Below, piece after piece: positions 17,053 to 26,415 of a stretch of 64,000 nt of DNA. Origin of the DNA: Chitinophaga sp. YR627 (GTDB taxonomy: Bacteria > Bacteroidota > Bacteroidia > Chitinophagales > Chitinophagaceae); the NCBI RefSeq assembly GCF_900114995.1, contig NZ_FOUX01000005.1, forward strand, positions 682,001 to 746,000. The letters run 5' to 3'. The translations under genes and the position numbers were made by a program. Each line of letters opens with the position of its first letter. Positions within the stretch are counted from its first letter, which is position 1. A model generated the notes under the pieces. The model worked only from the letters and a program-made list of their open reading frames with translations. It made no database searches and had not been told where the DNA came from.

Positions 17053-19986
17053 ATGAAAATTACAAAACGGGGATTCCACGGTATCATCTATCTTATTGTT
17101 GCCTTGCTTGCCGGACTTTCAGCATCAGCCCAGCAAACTGTCAGGGGGACACTCCGGTCTGCCACCGGAGAAGCTATTCCGGGGGCAACTATTGCAGTTA
17201 AAAAAGCAGGCACTGTCGCCATTGCCGATTCGGCAGGCCATTTTTCCATCAAAGCATTGACAGGCGATACCCTTGTCGTGAGCTTTGTGGGTTTTAAAAG
17301 GCAGGAGGTCAGGGTACCTTCCGCCGGTTCATTAAACATCATTCTCCAGGAATCCGTATCAACGCTCAGTGACGTTGTAGTGATCGGGTATGGTACCCGG
17401 GCACAGAAAGACCTGACCGGCTCCATTGCTACCGTCAGTTCGAAAGACTTCCAGCAGGGTGCCATCACCACACCCGACCAACTGGTAACCGGTAAAGTAG
17501 CCGGCGTGGTCATCACACCCAATAGCGGCGCTCCGGGTGCAGGTGGTACCATCCGTATCAGGGGAGGTACCTCCCTCAACGCCAGTAACAACCCACTGAT
17601 CGTGGTAGATGGGGTACCGCTGACCAGCGAAGGGGTATCTGGCGTTGCCAATCCGCTTAGTCTGATCAACCCAAACGATATTGAGTCCTTCAATATCCTG
17701 AAAGACGCCTCCGCTACCGCCATCTATGGTAACAGGGCTTCCAACGGGGTGATCATCATTACCACTAAAAGCGGCTCCTCCGGTAAACTGAAAGTCACTT
17801 TCAATACCGTCCTGTCAGAATCTGTCAGAAGGAACGAGATCGGCGTCCTGAACGGCGACGAATTCCGTAACCTGATCGCCCAAAAGGGTAACGACGAAGA
17901 AAAAGCACTTGTAGGCACCGCCAATACCGACTGGCAGGACCAGATCTTCCAGAAAGCCTTTGGAGGGGACTATAACCTTGGGCTCTCCGGTGGTATTAAA
18001 AAACTACCTTACCGCCTGTCTATCGGCCATACCTACCAGGACGGTATCCTGAAAACCAGCAACATTAAACGGACTTCCGCTTCCCTGAACCTGAATCCGT
18101 CCTTCTTCGACAACACCTTAAAAGTCACCATCAACCTGAAAGGCGTTTATCAGAAATCCCGTTTTGCCAACGAAGGCGCTATAGGGGCAGCCATTGGCTT
18201 TGACCCTACCCAGCCGGTATACGCCAGCAATAAGTATGGTAATTTCTTCGAATGGCTGAATGCTTCTACCGGCATTCCTATCGAACTGGCCACCAAAAAT
18301 CCACTGGGCCAGCTGCTGTTAAATTCCAGCCTCAGCGATGTATACAGGAGTATCGGTAATATCAAAGTAGATTACAAACTGCCTTTCCTGCCTGCGCTGA
18401 CCGCAACCGCCAACGCCGGTTATGATATCTCTAAAACGGAAGGAAACGGCTTTGTGCCAGCCTATGCTGCCCTCTCCTATCAGCGGGGTGGTTCCATAAC
18501 GGAATACTCCCAGCGTAGAAAAGACAAACTCTTTGACTTCTACCTGACTTATAACAGGGAACTGAAAGAACTGGCCAGTAAGTTCGACGTCACTGCCGGT
18601 TACTCCTACCAGGATTTCTTCAGAGGTAGCCCTGCCTACCCCGTAAGAAACGCCAACGGAGACGTGATCAACATCCCGGTGGCAGATTCCAGCCGCAATA
18701 CACTGGTATCATTCTTCGCCCGTGCCAACTATACCTTACTGGACCGTTACCTGCTGACGGCCTCCTTCCGTCGGGATGGTTCTTCCCGTTTCGGCCCGGC
18801 CAATCACTGGGGAGACTTCTCCTCCATCGCACTGGCCTGGCGGATCAAGGAAGAAAGCTTCCTGAAAAATGTCAATCTCTTCTCTGATCTGAAAGTACGC
18901 GTAGGCTACGGCGTCACAGGTAATCAGGATATTGGTCTGGCATATCCGTTCCTCCCGATCTATACCCAGGGCGCCAATAACGTGCAATATCCTTTCGGCA
19001 ACGGCGCTTATTACACCTACCGTGCAGAAGCCTATGACCCGAATATCAGATGGGAACAGACGGCTGCCTGGAACGCAGGACTGGACTATGGCTTCCTCAA
19101 TAACAGGATCACCGGTACGCTCGACTTCTACTATAAAAAGACCAAAGACCTGCTGGCTGATATTCCTACCGCCGCCGGTGCGAATCTCAGTAACCACGTG
19201 CTGACCAACGTCGGTAATATCGAAAGTAAAGGTGTTGAACTGGCCATCAATGCCACCATCATCGAAAAACAAAAACTGAACTGGAAAGCGGGTTTCAATA
19301 TCAGCTACAACCAGAACAAGATCCTGAAACTGTCTAATGTCTCCGACTCCAGCTCTGAAGGTATTCTCACAGGTGGTATCTCCGGTGGCACAGGCAACAG
19401 TATCCAGATCAACACCGTAGGTTATGCACCACAAACCTTCTATGTATACAAACAGGTGTATGGCCCGGATGGCCGTCCTGTCGAAGGCGTATATGACAAA
19501 CCAGGTGAAGGCAGCAATATGTTCTACAGATATAAATCTGCAAACCCTAAACTGACCATGGGCTTTACCTCTCAGTTCAATTACGACAACTGGGACCTGT
19601 CTTTCGTATTGCGCAGCAATATCGGCAACTATGTATACAACAACATCCGTTCTGCCGGCGGCGCCTACAACAGTATCAGAACATCCATGGGCTACATGGG
19701 TAACGTGAACAGGGACTATCTGAATTCAGGGTTTAGTAACAGCCAGTATTCTTCCGACTACTACGTGGAAAACGCTTCTTTCCTGCGGATGGATAACCTT
19801 TCCCTGGGTTACAACTTCGGAAAGATCCTGCGGAATACCGCCTCCCTGCGTGTGAATGCCATCGTGCAGAATGTATTTGTCGTTACAAAATACAGCGGAC
19901 TCGATCCGGAGATCTTCAGTGGTATTGACAACAATCCTTATCCAAAACCACGCATCTATTCTCTCGGTATCAACATCGCTTATTAA
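17053..19986 (+). CDS. susC: SusC-like TonB-dependent receptor
   Basis: Outer-membrane importer of 977 residues working with the SusD-like lipoprotein next door. It has a signal peptide (LLAGLSASAQQ), a carboxypeptidase-regulatory domain (VRGTLRSATGEAIPGATIAV), the SusC plug signature (DVVVIGYGTRAQKDLTGSI; LKDASATAIYGNRASNGVI) and a long C-terminal barrel ending in IYSLGINIAY. There is no STN domain, consistent with control by the divergent HTCS rather than by sigma/FecR. It is first in the likely operon through the GH2 gene at 28857. The predicted ligand is galactan oligosaccharide, inferred from the GH53 neighbour. Confidence 0.95.
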   Translation: MKITKRGFHGIIYLIVALLAGLSASAQQTVRGTLRSATGEAIPGATIAVKKAGTVAIADSAGHFSIKALTGDTLVVSFVGFKRQEVRVPSAGSLNIILQESVSTLSDVVVIGYGTRAQKDLTGSIATVSSKDFQQGAITTPDQLVTGKVAGVVITPNSGAPGAGGTIRIRGGTSLNASNNPLIVVDGVPLTSEGVSGVANPLSLINPNDIESFNILKDASATAIYGNRASNGVIIITTKSGSSGKLKVTFNTVLSESVRRNEIGVLNGDEFRNLIAQKGNDEEKALVGTANTDWQDQIFQKAFGGDYNLGLSGGIKKLPYRLSIGHTYQDGILKTSNIKRTSASLNLNPSFFDNTLKVTINLKGVYQKSRFANEGAIGAAIGFDPTQPVYASNKYGNFFEWLNASTGIPIELATKNPLGQLLLNSSLSDVYRSIGNIKVDYKLPFLPALTATANAGYDISKTEGNGFVPAYAALSYQRGGSITEYSQRRKDKLFDFYLTYNRELKELASKFDVTAGYSYQDFFRGSPAYPVRNANGDVINIPVADSSRNTLVSFFARANYTLLDRYLLTASFRRDGSSRFGPANHWGDFSSIALAWRIKEESFLKNVNLFSDLKVRVGYGVTGNQDIGLAYPFLPIYTQGANNVQYPFGNGAYYTYRAEAYDPNIRWEQTAAWNAGLDYGFLNNRITGTLDFYYKKTKDLLADIPTAAGANLSNHVLTNVGNIESKGVELAINATIIEKQKLNWKAGFNISYNQNKILKLSNVSDSSSEGILTGGISGGTGNSIQINTVGYAPQTFYVYKQVYGPDGRPVEGVYDKPGEGSNMFYRYKSANPKLTMGFTSQFNYDNWDLSFVLRSNIGNYVYNNIRSAGGAYNSIRTSMGYMGNVNRDYLNSGFSNSQYSSDYYVENASFLRMDNLSLGYNFGKILRNTASLRVNAIVQNVFVVTKYSGLDPEIFSGIDNNPYPKPRIYSLGINIAY

Positions 19987-20003
19987 CCTTGAAAAGAAGG
20001 AAC

Positions 20004-21596
20004 ATGACTATCAAATCACTATCAATCATAACTGCCTGTGCCGCTATAATGGCGACCACAGCCTCCTGTACCAAAGACCTGAACCGGTTGCCTTATGTAC
20101 AGGAAACATCCGAAACTGTATATAAAGATCCCGTAAAGATCAAAGGCGTACTGGCAAAACTATATGGCAGTCTTTGTCTCAGCGGACAACACTACGAAGA
20201 CAACAGTCTTTCCGATATCGTTACCGACAACACCGGTACAAATGTGTTTCTCCGTAACTACTGGCAACTACAGGAACTCACAACTGACGAAGCAGTCATC
20301 GGCTGGAATGACGGCGACCTGCTGAGTTTTCACAACCTCAACTTCACACCTGATGGTAAGTATGTAAAAGTGCTCTATGACCGTATTTTCTTCGGCGTCG
20401 CAGCCTGCAATGAATTCCTGCGGCAGACTACAGAAGAGAAAATGAGCAGTTTTCCCGCGGATGTGGCAGCCGATATTCAGGAATATCGTAACGAAGCACG
20501 TTTCCTGCGTGCCTTTTATTACTGGACAGCGATCGATATGTATGGCAAAGTACCTTTCGTAACAGAAGCCGATCCTGTAGGCGCCTTCCAGCCAAAACAG
20601 ATCTCAAGAGCAGACCTGTTCACTTACCTGGAAACAGAATTAAAAGCACTGGAACAACTCCTGCCTGAACCACGCACCAATGAATACGGTCGCGTAGACA
20701 AAGGCGCTGCCTGGATGCTGCTCGCAAAACTCTATCTCAACGCAAGAGTCTATACCGGCACTGAGAAGAATAGCGAGACGATCACCTACTGTAACAAATT
20801 GATGACGAATAGTCCGTATTCACTGGCAGCAGACTACTCACAATTATTCAAAACAGATAATGATAAAACAGCGGAGATCATCTTTCCTGTCATGGCTGAC
20901 GGTGTAACCTCACAGTCTTATGGTAATACCACCTTCATCGTATTAGGCTCCATTGGCGGTTCTATGAATGTGGCTGACTATGGCGTATCTACTGCCTGGG
21001 GCGGTATGAGAACGACAAGAGCCATTGTAGACCTCTTCCCTGATCCTTTTGGTACAACAGATAAACGCGCGATGTTTTATGCTACCGGACAAAACCTCGA
21101 CATCACCGATATCGCCAGTTTCAATGATGGCTATGCAGTACCAAAGTTTAAGAACATCAGCTCTACCGGTCAGCCAGGTTCCGATCCTACCAGGAGATTC
21201 ACGGACACAGACTTTCCGATGTTCCGTTTAGGTGATGCATATCTGATGTATGCTGAAGCAGTTGTACGCGGAGGTAGTGGCGGCTCTATCGCAGAAGCAG
21301 TGAATTATGTCAATCTGTTACGCCGCAGAGCATACGGCAATAACAATGGTGACATCAGTGCAACACAGCTCACACTGGATTTCATACTCGCAGAAAGAGG
21401 CAGGGAACTGTACTGGGAAGCGAAAAGAAGGACTGACCTGGTCCGCTTTGGTAAACTGACCAGCGGCAGTTATCTGTGGCCGTTCAAAGGTGGCGTTGCC
21501 GCGGGTACAGCTGTACAGGACAAATACAATGTCTTTCCGATTCCCACGACAGACAGGATCGCCAATCCTAACCTTGTCCAGAATGATGGCTACTAA
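20004..21596 (+). CDS. susD: SusD-like surface glycan-binding lipoprotein
   Basis: Surface lipoprotein of 530 residues that caps the SusC barrel and captures oligosaccharide. It has a lipobox end (MATTASCTKDLNRLP), an N-terminal tetratricopeptide-like region including YRNEARFLRAFYYWTAIDMY, and the C-terminal family motif FILAERGRELYWEAKRRTDL. ATG 20004 was chosen because AGAAGG lies just before it; a TTG at 19989 would only add residues ahead of the signal peptide. It follows susC by 17 bp. Confidence 0.95.
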   Translation: MTIKSLSIITACAAIMATTASCTKDLNRLPYVQETSETVYKDPVKIKGVLAKLYGSLCLSGQHYEDNSLSDIVTDNTGTNVFLRNYWQLQELTTDEAVIGWNDGDLLSFHNLNFTPDGKYVKVLYDRIFFGVAACNEFLRQTTEEKMSSFPADVAADIQEYRNEARFLRAFYYWTAIDMYGKVPFVTEADPVGAFQPKQISRADLFTYLETELKALEQLLPEPRTNEYGRVDKGAAWMLLAKLYLNARVYTGTEKNSETITYCNKLMTNSPYSLAADYSQLFKTDNDKTAEIIFPVMADGVTSQSYGNTTFIVLGSIGGSMNVADYGVSTAWGGMRTTRAIVDLFPDPFGTTDKRAMFYATGQNLDITDIASFNDGYAVPKFKNISSTGQPGSDPTRRFTDTDFPMFRLGDAYLMYAEAVVRGGSGGSIAEAVNYVNLLRRRAYGNNNGDISATQLTLDFILAERGRELYWEAKRRTDLVRFGKLTSGSYLWPFKGGVAAGTAVQDKYNVFPIPTTDRIANPNLVQNDGY

Positions 21597-21620
21597 TATG
21601 TCCAACTGTAAAATGATTGT

Positions 21621-22679
21621 ATGAAAAGAATCTTTGCTTATCTCCTGCTCACCCTCCTTTTTACTTCCTGTAAAAAGGACGAAATAAAATCTGTGTACAC
21701 GCTTCCGGCAGGTACACCATCCTTTACCAGCAGCATTACATCCATCGTACTGGATAGTACGCACCGTGATGATGTAGCGGTAAACTTAAAATGGTCCGCA
21801 CTTAGCTATGGCATCAACGCAGACGTCACTTATTCACTTGAATTTGACACCAGCAGCACCATGAGCCATGCGGTTACATTTGTAATGAATGCAGATACTG
21901 CTAAACATTACACGGTAACAGAACTGAATGCCATCGCATTACAAACAGGACTGGAAGGCAACAAGGCCGCTCCGCTCTATGTACGCATGAAAGGGGAAGT
22001 CCGCCAGAATGGTACTGCTACCAACCCATCCACTATTCCGGTTACTTATTCTGATATCCTGACCATCACCGTCACAGCTTATGCACCGGGTAATATAGCC
22101 CTCCTGTGGGTACCGGGTGAATACCAGGGATGGAATGCAGCCACCGCTCCTACCATTGCAGACGTAGCAGGTAAAGGAGCTTACGAAGGCTATATTTATT
22201 TTCCCAACAATGCCGGTGGCAACTACACCTTCAAGATCACAACAGCACCTAACTGGAATGATCCTGCATGGGGCTATGAAAGCACCACTAAAATGGTAAA
22301 AGGCGGAGGGAATCTCTATACACCTGGTGAAGGCTATTTCCTGGTAAAAGCGAATGTCAATTCAAGGGACTGGAGTACCACACTCACCACCTGGGCGCTT
22401 GTAGGTGATGCAGTCGCCAGTGACTGGGAGACAGATATCCCCATGACATTCGACGTTGCCTCCGGTACATGGATTGCCAATTCAGTGGCGATCAAAGGAG
22501 CCGGTGGATTCAAGTTCAGGGCCAATAAAGGCTGGACACTCAACTACGGTCCGACAGACGGCAAACTGGTACAGGATGGTGGTAATATCTCTGCACCAGG
22601 TGGTGTGGCAGGCAATTACAAAGTGGTACTGAACCTGAGTCAGGCGGGCAATTACACCTATACGCTCACGAAGTTGTAA
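21621..22679 (+). CDS. SusE/SusF-like outer-membrane glycan-binding lipoprotein
   Basis: A 352-residue lipoprotein (lipobox LLFTSCKKDEIKS) with an N-terminal SusE-type domain (NLKWSALSYGINADVTYSLE) and C-terminal starch-binding-like modules (ALLWVPGEYQGWNAATAPTI; FKFRANKGWTLNYGPTDG). SusE/F proteins are non-catalytic surface binders that hold polysaccharide near the SusCD transporter. It lies 24 bp after susD and 14 bp before the GH53 gene, so it should be co-transcribed. Conserved aromatic residues are consistent with sugar stacking. Confidence 0.88.
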   Translation: MKRIFAYLLLTLLFTSCKKDEIKSVYTLPAGTPSFTSSITSIVLDSTHRDDVAVNLKWSALSYGINADVTYSLEFDTSSTMSHAVTFVMNADTAKHYTVTELNAIALQTGLEGNKAAPLYVRMKGEVRQNGTATNPSTIPVTYSDILTITVTAYAPGNIALLWVPGEYQGWNAATAPTIADVAGKGAYEGYIYFPNNAGGNYTFKITTAPNWNDPAWGYESTTKMVKGGGNLYTPGEGYFLVKANVNSRDWSTTLTTWALVGDAVASDWETDIPMTFDVASGTWIANSVAIKGAGGFKFRANKGWTLNYGPTDGKLVQDGGNISAPGGVAGNYKVVLNLSQAGNYTYTLTKL

Positions 22680-22693
22680 ATCAAACACTGGAA

Positions 22694-23722
22694 ATGAAAA
22701 AACTGATCATAGCAACCAGTCTGCTCTTAGTGGCAGCGATAGGTTGCAAAAAATATGAAATGCCGGGCAACACGCCTGCCACAAATCCGATCCTTGAGAA
22801 GATGATACGCGGCGCTGACGTCAGCTGGCTCACCGAAATGGAAGCAGCAGGCATGAAATTTTATGATACCACCGGTAAACAAACGGATGGTATGCAGCTG
22901 ATGAAAAATGTCAACATGAACGCCATCCGGCTGCGTGTATGGGTGAACCCTTCCAATGGGTACAACAACCTCGCTGATGTATTAACCAAAGCAGAACGCG
23001 CACATGCACTCGGCATGCAATTGCTGATAGATTTCCACTACAGCGATTCATGGGCGGATCCCGGACAACAAAATCCCCCGGCTGCCTGGAGCAACCAGGA
23101 TATCGCGGGCTTACAAACATCCGTCTATAATCATACACATGAAGTCCTGACCGCCCTGAAAGCAAAAGACATCATCCCTGCATGGGTACAAATCGGCAAC
23201 GAAACCAACAACGGTATGTTATGGCCTTTAGGCAAAGCATCCGAACACATGGATAATTTCGCCCTGCTGATCAACGCAGGCTATAAAGCAGTAAAGGAAA
23301 TCGACAGCAACATCAAAGTCATTGTCCATCTTTCAAACGGATACGACAATGCACTCTATAAATGGATATTCGATGGTCTGGTTGCCAACAAAGCCAATTT
23401 TGATATCATCGGTATGTCGCTCTACCCTTCTACCGTGGAATGGCAGACACCCAATCAGCAATGCGAAGCTAATATGCGCGACATGGTATCCCGTTATAAT
23501 AAAGAAATTCTGCTCTGCGAAATAGGCATGCCGGCCACATCACCGGTTGCCACAAATTACTTTATCCGTGACCTTTACACAAGAATCCATAACTTACCGG
23601 GTGGCAAAGGCCTCGGAATCTTTTATTGGGAACCACAGGCATACAACAGATGGCAGAACTATCTGCTCGGCGCATTTGATAATACCGGTAAGCCTACATT
23701 CGCGATAGACGCCTTCAGATAA
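22694..23722 (+). CDS. GH53 endo-beta-1,4-galactanase
   Basis: Lipoprotein endo-enzyme of 342 residues that cuts beta-1,4-galactan chains, probably at the cell surface. The N-terminal lipobox is LLLVAAIGCKKYE. The family is clear from GADVSWLTEMEAAGMKFY, RLRVWVNPSNGYNNLADV and LLIDFHYSDSWADPGQQ. Acid/base Glu170 lies in WVQIGNETNNGMLWP and nucleophile Glu276 in LLCEIGMPATSP; both are present. Its place after susE and the GH2 gene downstream indicate a pectic-galactan locus. The intergenic DNA after its stop is an inverted-repeat element. Confidence 0.93.
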   Translation: MKKLIIATSLLLVAAIGCKKYEMPGNTPATNPILEKMIRGADVSWLTEMEAAGMKFYDTTGKQTDGMQLMKNVNMNAIRLRVWVNPSNGYNNLADVLTKAERAHALGMQLLIDFHYSDSWADPGQQNPPAAWSNQDIAGLQTSVYNHTHEVLTALKAKDIIPAWVQIGNETNNGMLWPLGKASEHMDNFALLINAGYKAVKEIDSNIKVIVHLSNGYDNALYKWIFDGLVANKANFDIIGMSLYPSTVEWQTPNQQCEANMRDMVSRYNKEILLCEIGMPATSPVATNYFIRDLYTRIHNLPGGKGLGIFYWEPQAYNRWQNYLLGAFDNTGKPTFAIDAFR

Positions 23723-23727
23723 TTAAC

Positions 23728-23859
23728 AATTAAGAATTAAAGATTAAGAATGGAGACTTCAGCAAAAAATTGTTTACTGTCTTATTACAACTTGTAAACC
23801 TGAACGCATTAACAGGATTAAGGCGCATCTATACTACGCTTAATTTTTAATTCTTAATT
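23728..23859. repeat. 132-bp MITE-like element with 21-bp inverted ends (element A)
   Basis: The ends are 21-bp inverted repeats matching at 20 of 21 positions (23728-23748 and 23839-23859), built from the heptad ATTAAGA. It fills nearly all the space between the GH53 stop and the next gene. There is no transposase or ORF inside, and I see no clear target duplication. Confidence 0.6.
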
Positions 23860-23877
23860 CCACTCAATTTCGGGATA

Positions 23878-26412
23878 ATGAAAAGAACTACCCTTTTACT
23901 ACTAACACTCCTGCTAACCTGTCAGGCCCTGGCCCAGCGTCCACTGGTCTATGTGGACAAAACAGGCGTATTACGTTATACAAAAGACCGGCAAGAAGCC
24001 GTTTTCTTTGGCGTCAATTACACAGCGCCCTTCGCATATGGATACCGTTCGCATAAAGCAGTAGGCGCAGATCTGAAAAAGGCGATAGACGATGATGTTT
24101 ACCACCTGGCCCGCCTGGGTGTAGATGCTTTCCGGGTACATGTATGGGATACAGAGATCACAGACGCACAAGGCAATCTGCTGACAAACGAACATCTCGA
24201 CCTCTTTGACTATCTCATCAGCAAACTAAAAGAACGGAAGATCAGAATACTGTTGACGCCCATTGCCTTCTGGGGAAATGGGTATCCGGAGAAAGATGAA
24301 AATACCGGCAGCTTTTCTTACATCTATGGAAAGGAAAAAGCATTGGTGAATGATACAGCGATCCGCGCACAGGAGAACTATGTAAAACAGTTCTTCGTAC
24401 ATGTCAATCCATATACTGGCCTGACCTACAGGAACGATCCTGATATCATTGCAACGGAGATCAACAATGAGCCACACCATAGCGGACCGCTGGAGGGCGC
24501 AACAAACTACGTCAACAGACTCGCAGCTGCGATCAGGAGCACCGGCTGGAAAAAGCCCGTCTTCTATAATATCAGTGAGTCCCCTTATTATGCCGCTGCT
24601 GTCGCAAAAACAAATATCGATGGGGTAAGTTTTCAATGGTACCCAACAGGACTGGTGGCCAATCGTACCTTACAGGGCAACCTCCTGCCGAATGTTGATT
24701 ACTACCGGATACCATTCGATACCATTCCTGCCTTTCATAACAAAGCCAGGATGGTATATGAATTTGATGCCGGAGATGTGCTGCAACCTGTCATGTACCC
24801 CGCTATGGCCCGAAGCTTCAGAAGCGCCGGTTTTCAATGGGCAACACAGTTTGCCTATGACCCGATGGCGACAGCGTATGCCAATACAGAATACCAGACG
24901 CATTACCTGAACATGATCTATACGCCCGAAAAGGCAATCAGTTTCCTGATAGCAAACAAAGCATTCCATCAGTTACCGCGTAATAAAAACTATGGTACTT
25001 ATCCTGCGGATACACTTTTCGGCAACACACGACTAAGTTATGCACAACAACTCAGTGAGTGGAATACCGCGACGGAATTTTATTATACCAGTCACACCTC
25101 CACCGAACCGCTGAACAATACGCAACTGGAACACCTGGCAGGTACCGGCAATTCTCCTGCTGTACAATACAGTGGTACAGGCGCCTACTTCCTGGATAAA
25201 ATATCGGAAGGTAACTGGCGACTGGAAATTATGCCCGACGTCATTGCACTGAATGATCCTTTTGAAAAAGCCTCGCTGGCAAAAGAAGTCCGCCGGGTAC
25301 AATGGAATAATCAATCTATCAGCATCAACTTACCTGACCTGGGTGAAACATTCAGCATCACACCAGTGAACGCCGGTAATCATCACCAGCCACAGGTATC
25401 AGGTAAGTCCTGCACACTGTACCCTGGTACCTATTTACTGACCAGAAAGGGAAAAACCGCGGCGGCAGGCACCAGTCATATCAATGGTGTTATCGCTTTA
25501 CAGGAGTTTGCCGCACCGCAACCGGTACATACGACACTGGCGGTCTATCACCAGCCACTGACGGCAATATCCGCTGATCAACCGGCAACTGTCACCGCCA
25601 CTATCGCAGGCATCGATACAAATGCGCGTGTATGGCTGGAAGGGAATCGTCTCGGCGGACAATGGTTCAAAGCAGACATGCATCTGACAGGAGTAGCCAC
25701 CTATACCGCTACGCTCTCAACGGAAATACTGCAACCAGGCTTGCTGCAATACAGACTGATCATACAACAGGGAGATCATTACACCAGCTTCCCGGGCGGA
25801 CATGAAGGTGATCCTTATGCATGGGATAACTATCAGCGGGATACCTGGCAGACCTTTATCGCTGCTCCCAATACCATGCTATCCCTGCTCAACATAACTG
25901 ATCATAAGGATCTCATCACCATCCCTGCTTATACACAGGGCGCTTATACCACCGGTAGCAGCGCTGGTCAACTGGCACTCCGCATCGCCGGACATGGTAA
26001 AGGATCAGACACCATCACAGGGGTGAGCAGAGGAGTCGCTGCAGATCTCAAAAACAGGGCATCCGAACTGAAAGCATACAACACCATCGTGATCCGTGCA
26101 AGGGTGAAGGGCATTGCAAACGCACAGGCCAGGATTGCACTGGTCACTGCTGATGCGAATGCTTTTGCTGCAGCATTCGCACTTAAAGAAACATACAGCG
26201 ATATCGAAGTCCCCTTGAGTAGTTTATCTGCGGATAAGGCCCTGTTGCTGCCAGGACCTTATCCCAGCTTCATGCCTTTATGGTTCAAAGCAGCAACGGC
26301 TACGCCTTTCGATATCAGCCAGCTCGATAAAATAGAACTCACCAACATACCCACTGCGGACACCACACCATATACCATAGAAGTAGAATCCGTCTGGTTA
26401 AAAGTTAAATAG
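23878..26412 (+). CDS. Secreted GH-A-clan glycoside hydrolase
   Basis: An 844-residue exported enzyme (signal LLLTCQALAQRP) with an N-terminal TIM-barrel. FFGVNYTAPFAYGYRSHK and ARLGVDAFRVHVWD resemble clan GH-A. Acid/base Glu198 is in ATEINNEPHHSG and the candidate nucleophile Glu295 in MVYEFDAGD. The C-terminal half is beta-rich, with likely carbohydrate-binding or immunoglobulin-like modules. Among families I can compare by memory, GH147-type beta-galactosidases or GH5-like enzymes fit best, and the galactan context favours a beta-galactosidase; this is inference. It ends 3 bp before the GH2 gene, so the two are coupled. Confidence 0.72.
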   Translation: MKRTTLLLLTLLLTCQALAQRPLVYVDKTGVLRYTKDRQEAVFFGVNYTAPFAYGYRSHKAVGADLKKAIDDDVYHLARLGVDAFRVHVWDTEITDAQGNLLTNEHLDLFDYLISKLKERKIRILLTPIAFWGNGYPEKDENTGSFSYIYGKEKALVNDTAIRAQENYVKQFFVHVNPYTGLTYRNDPDIIATEINNEPHHSGPLEGATNYVNRLAAAIRSTGWKKPVFYNISESPYYAAAVAKTNIDGVSFQWYPTGLVANRTLQGNLLPNVDYYRIPFDTIPAFHNKARMVYEFDAGDVLQPVMYPAMARSFRSAGFQWATQFAYDPMATAYANTEYQTHYLNMIYTPEKAISFLIANKAFHQLPRNKNYGTYPADTLFGNTRLSYAQQLSEWNTATEFYYTSHTSTEPLNNTQLEHLAGTGNSPAVQYSGTGAYFLDKISEGNWRLEIMPDVIALNDPFEKASLAKEVRRVQWNNQSISINLPDLGETFSITPVNAGNHHQPQVSGKSCTLYPGTYLLTRKGKTAAAGTSHINGVIALQEFAAPQPVHTTLAVYHQPLTAISADQPATVTATIAGIDTNARVWLEGNRLGGQWFKADMHLTGVATYTATLSTEILQPGLLQYRLIIQQGDHYTSFPGGHEGDPYAWDNYQRDTWQTFIAAPNTMLSLLNITDHKDLITIPAYTQGAYTTGSSAGQLALRIAGHGKGSDTITGVSRGVAADLKNRASELKAYNTIVIRARVKGIANAQARIALVTADANAFAAAFALKETYSDIEVPLSSLSADKALLLPGPYPSFMPLWFKAATATPFDISQLDKIELTNIPTADTTPYTIEVESVWLKVK

Positions 26413-26415
26413 CGT

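Noticed and set aside
17088..17723. 211-codon open frame opposite the susC N-terminus
   Set aside because: Shadow of the SusC signal, regulatory domain and plug; composition is unlike a real protein.
18736..19434. 232-codon open frame on the minus strand inside susC
   Set aside because: It is fully opposite a well-supported SusC gene, has no recognisable motif, and is explained by codon bias of the real frame.
23728..23859. CRISPR-like reading of the heptad repeats
   Set aside because: Units are 7 bp, A/T-rich and inverted, with no spacer array or cas gene nearby.
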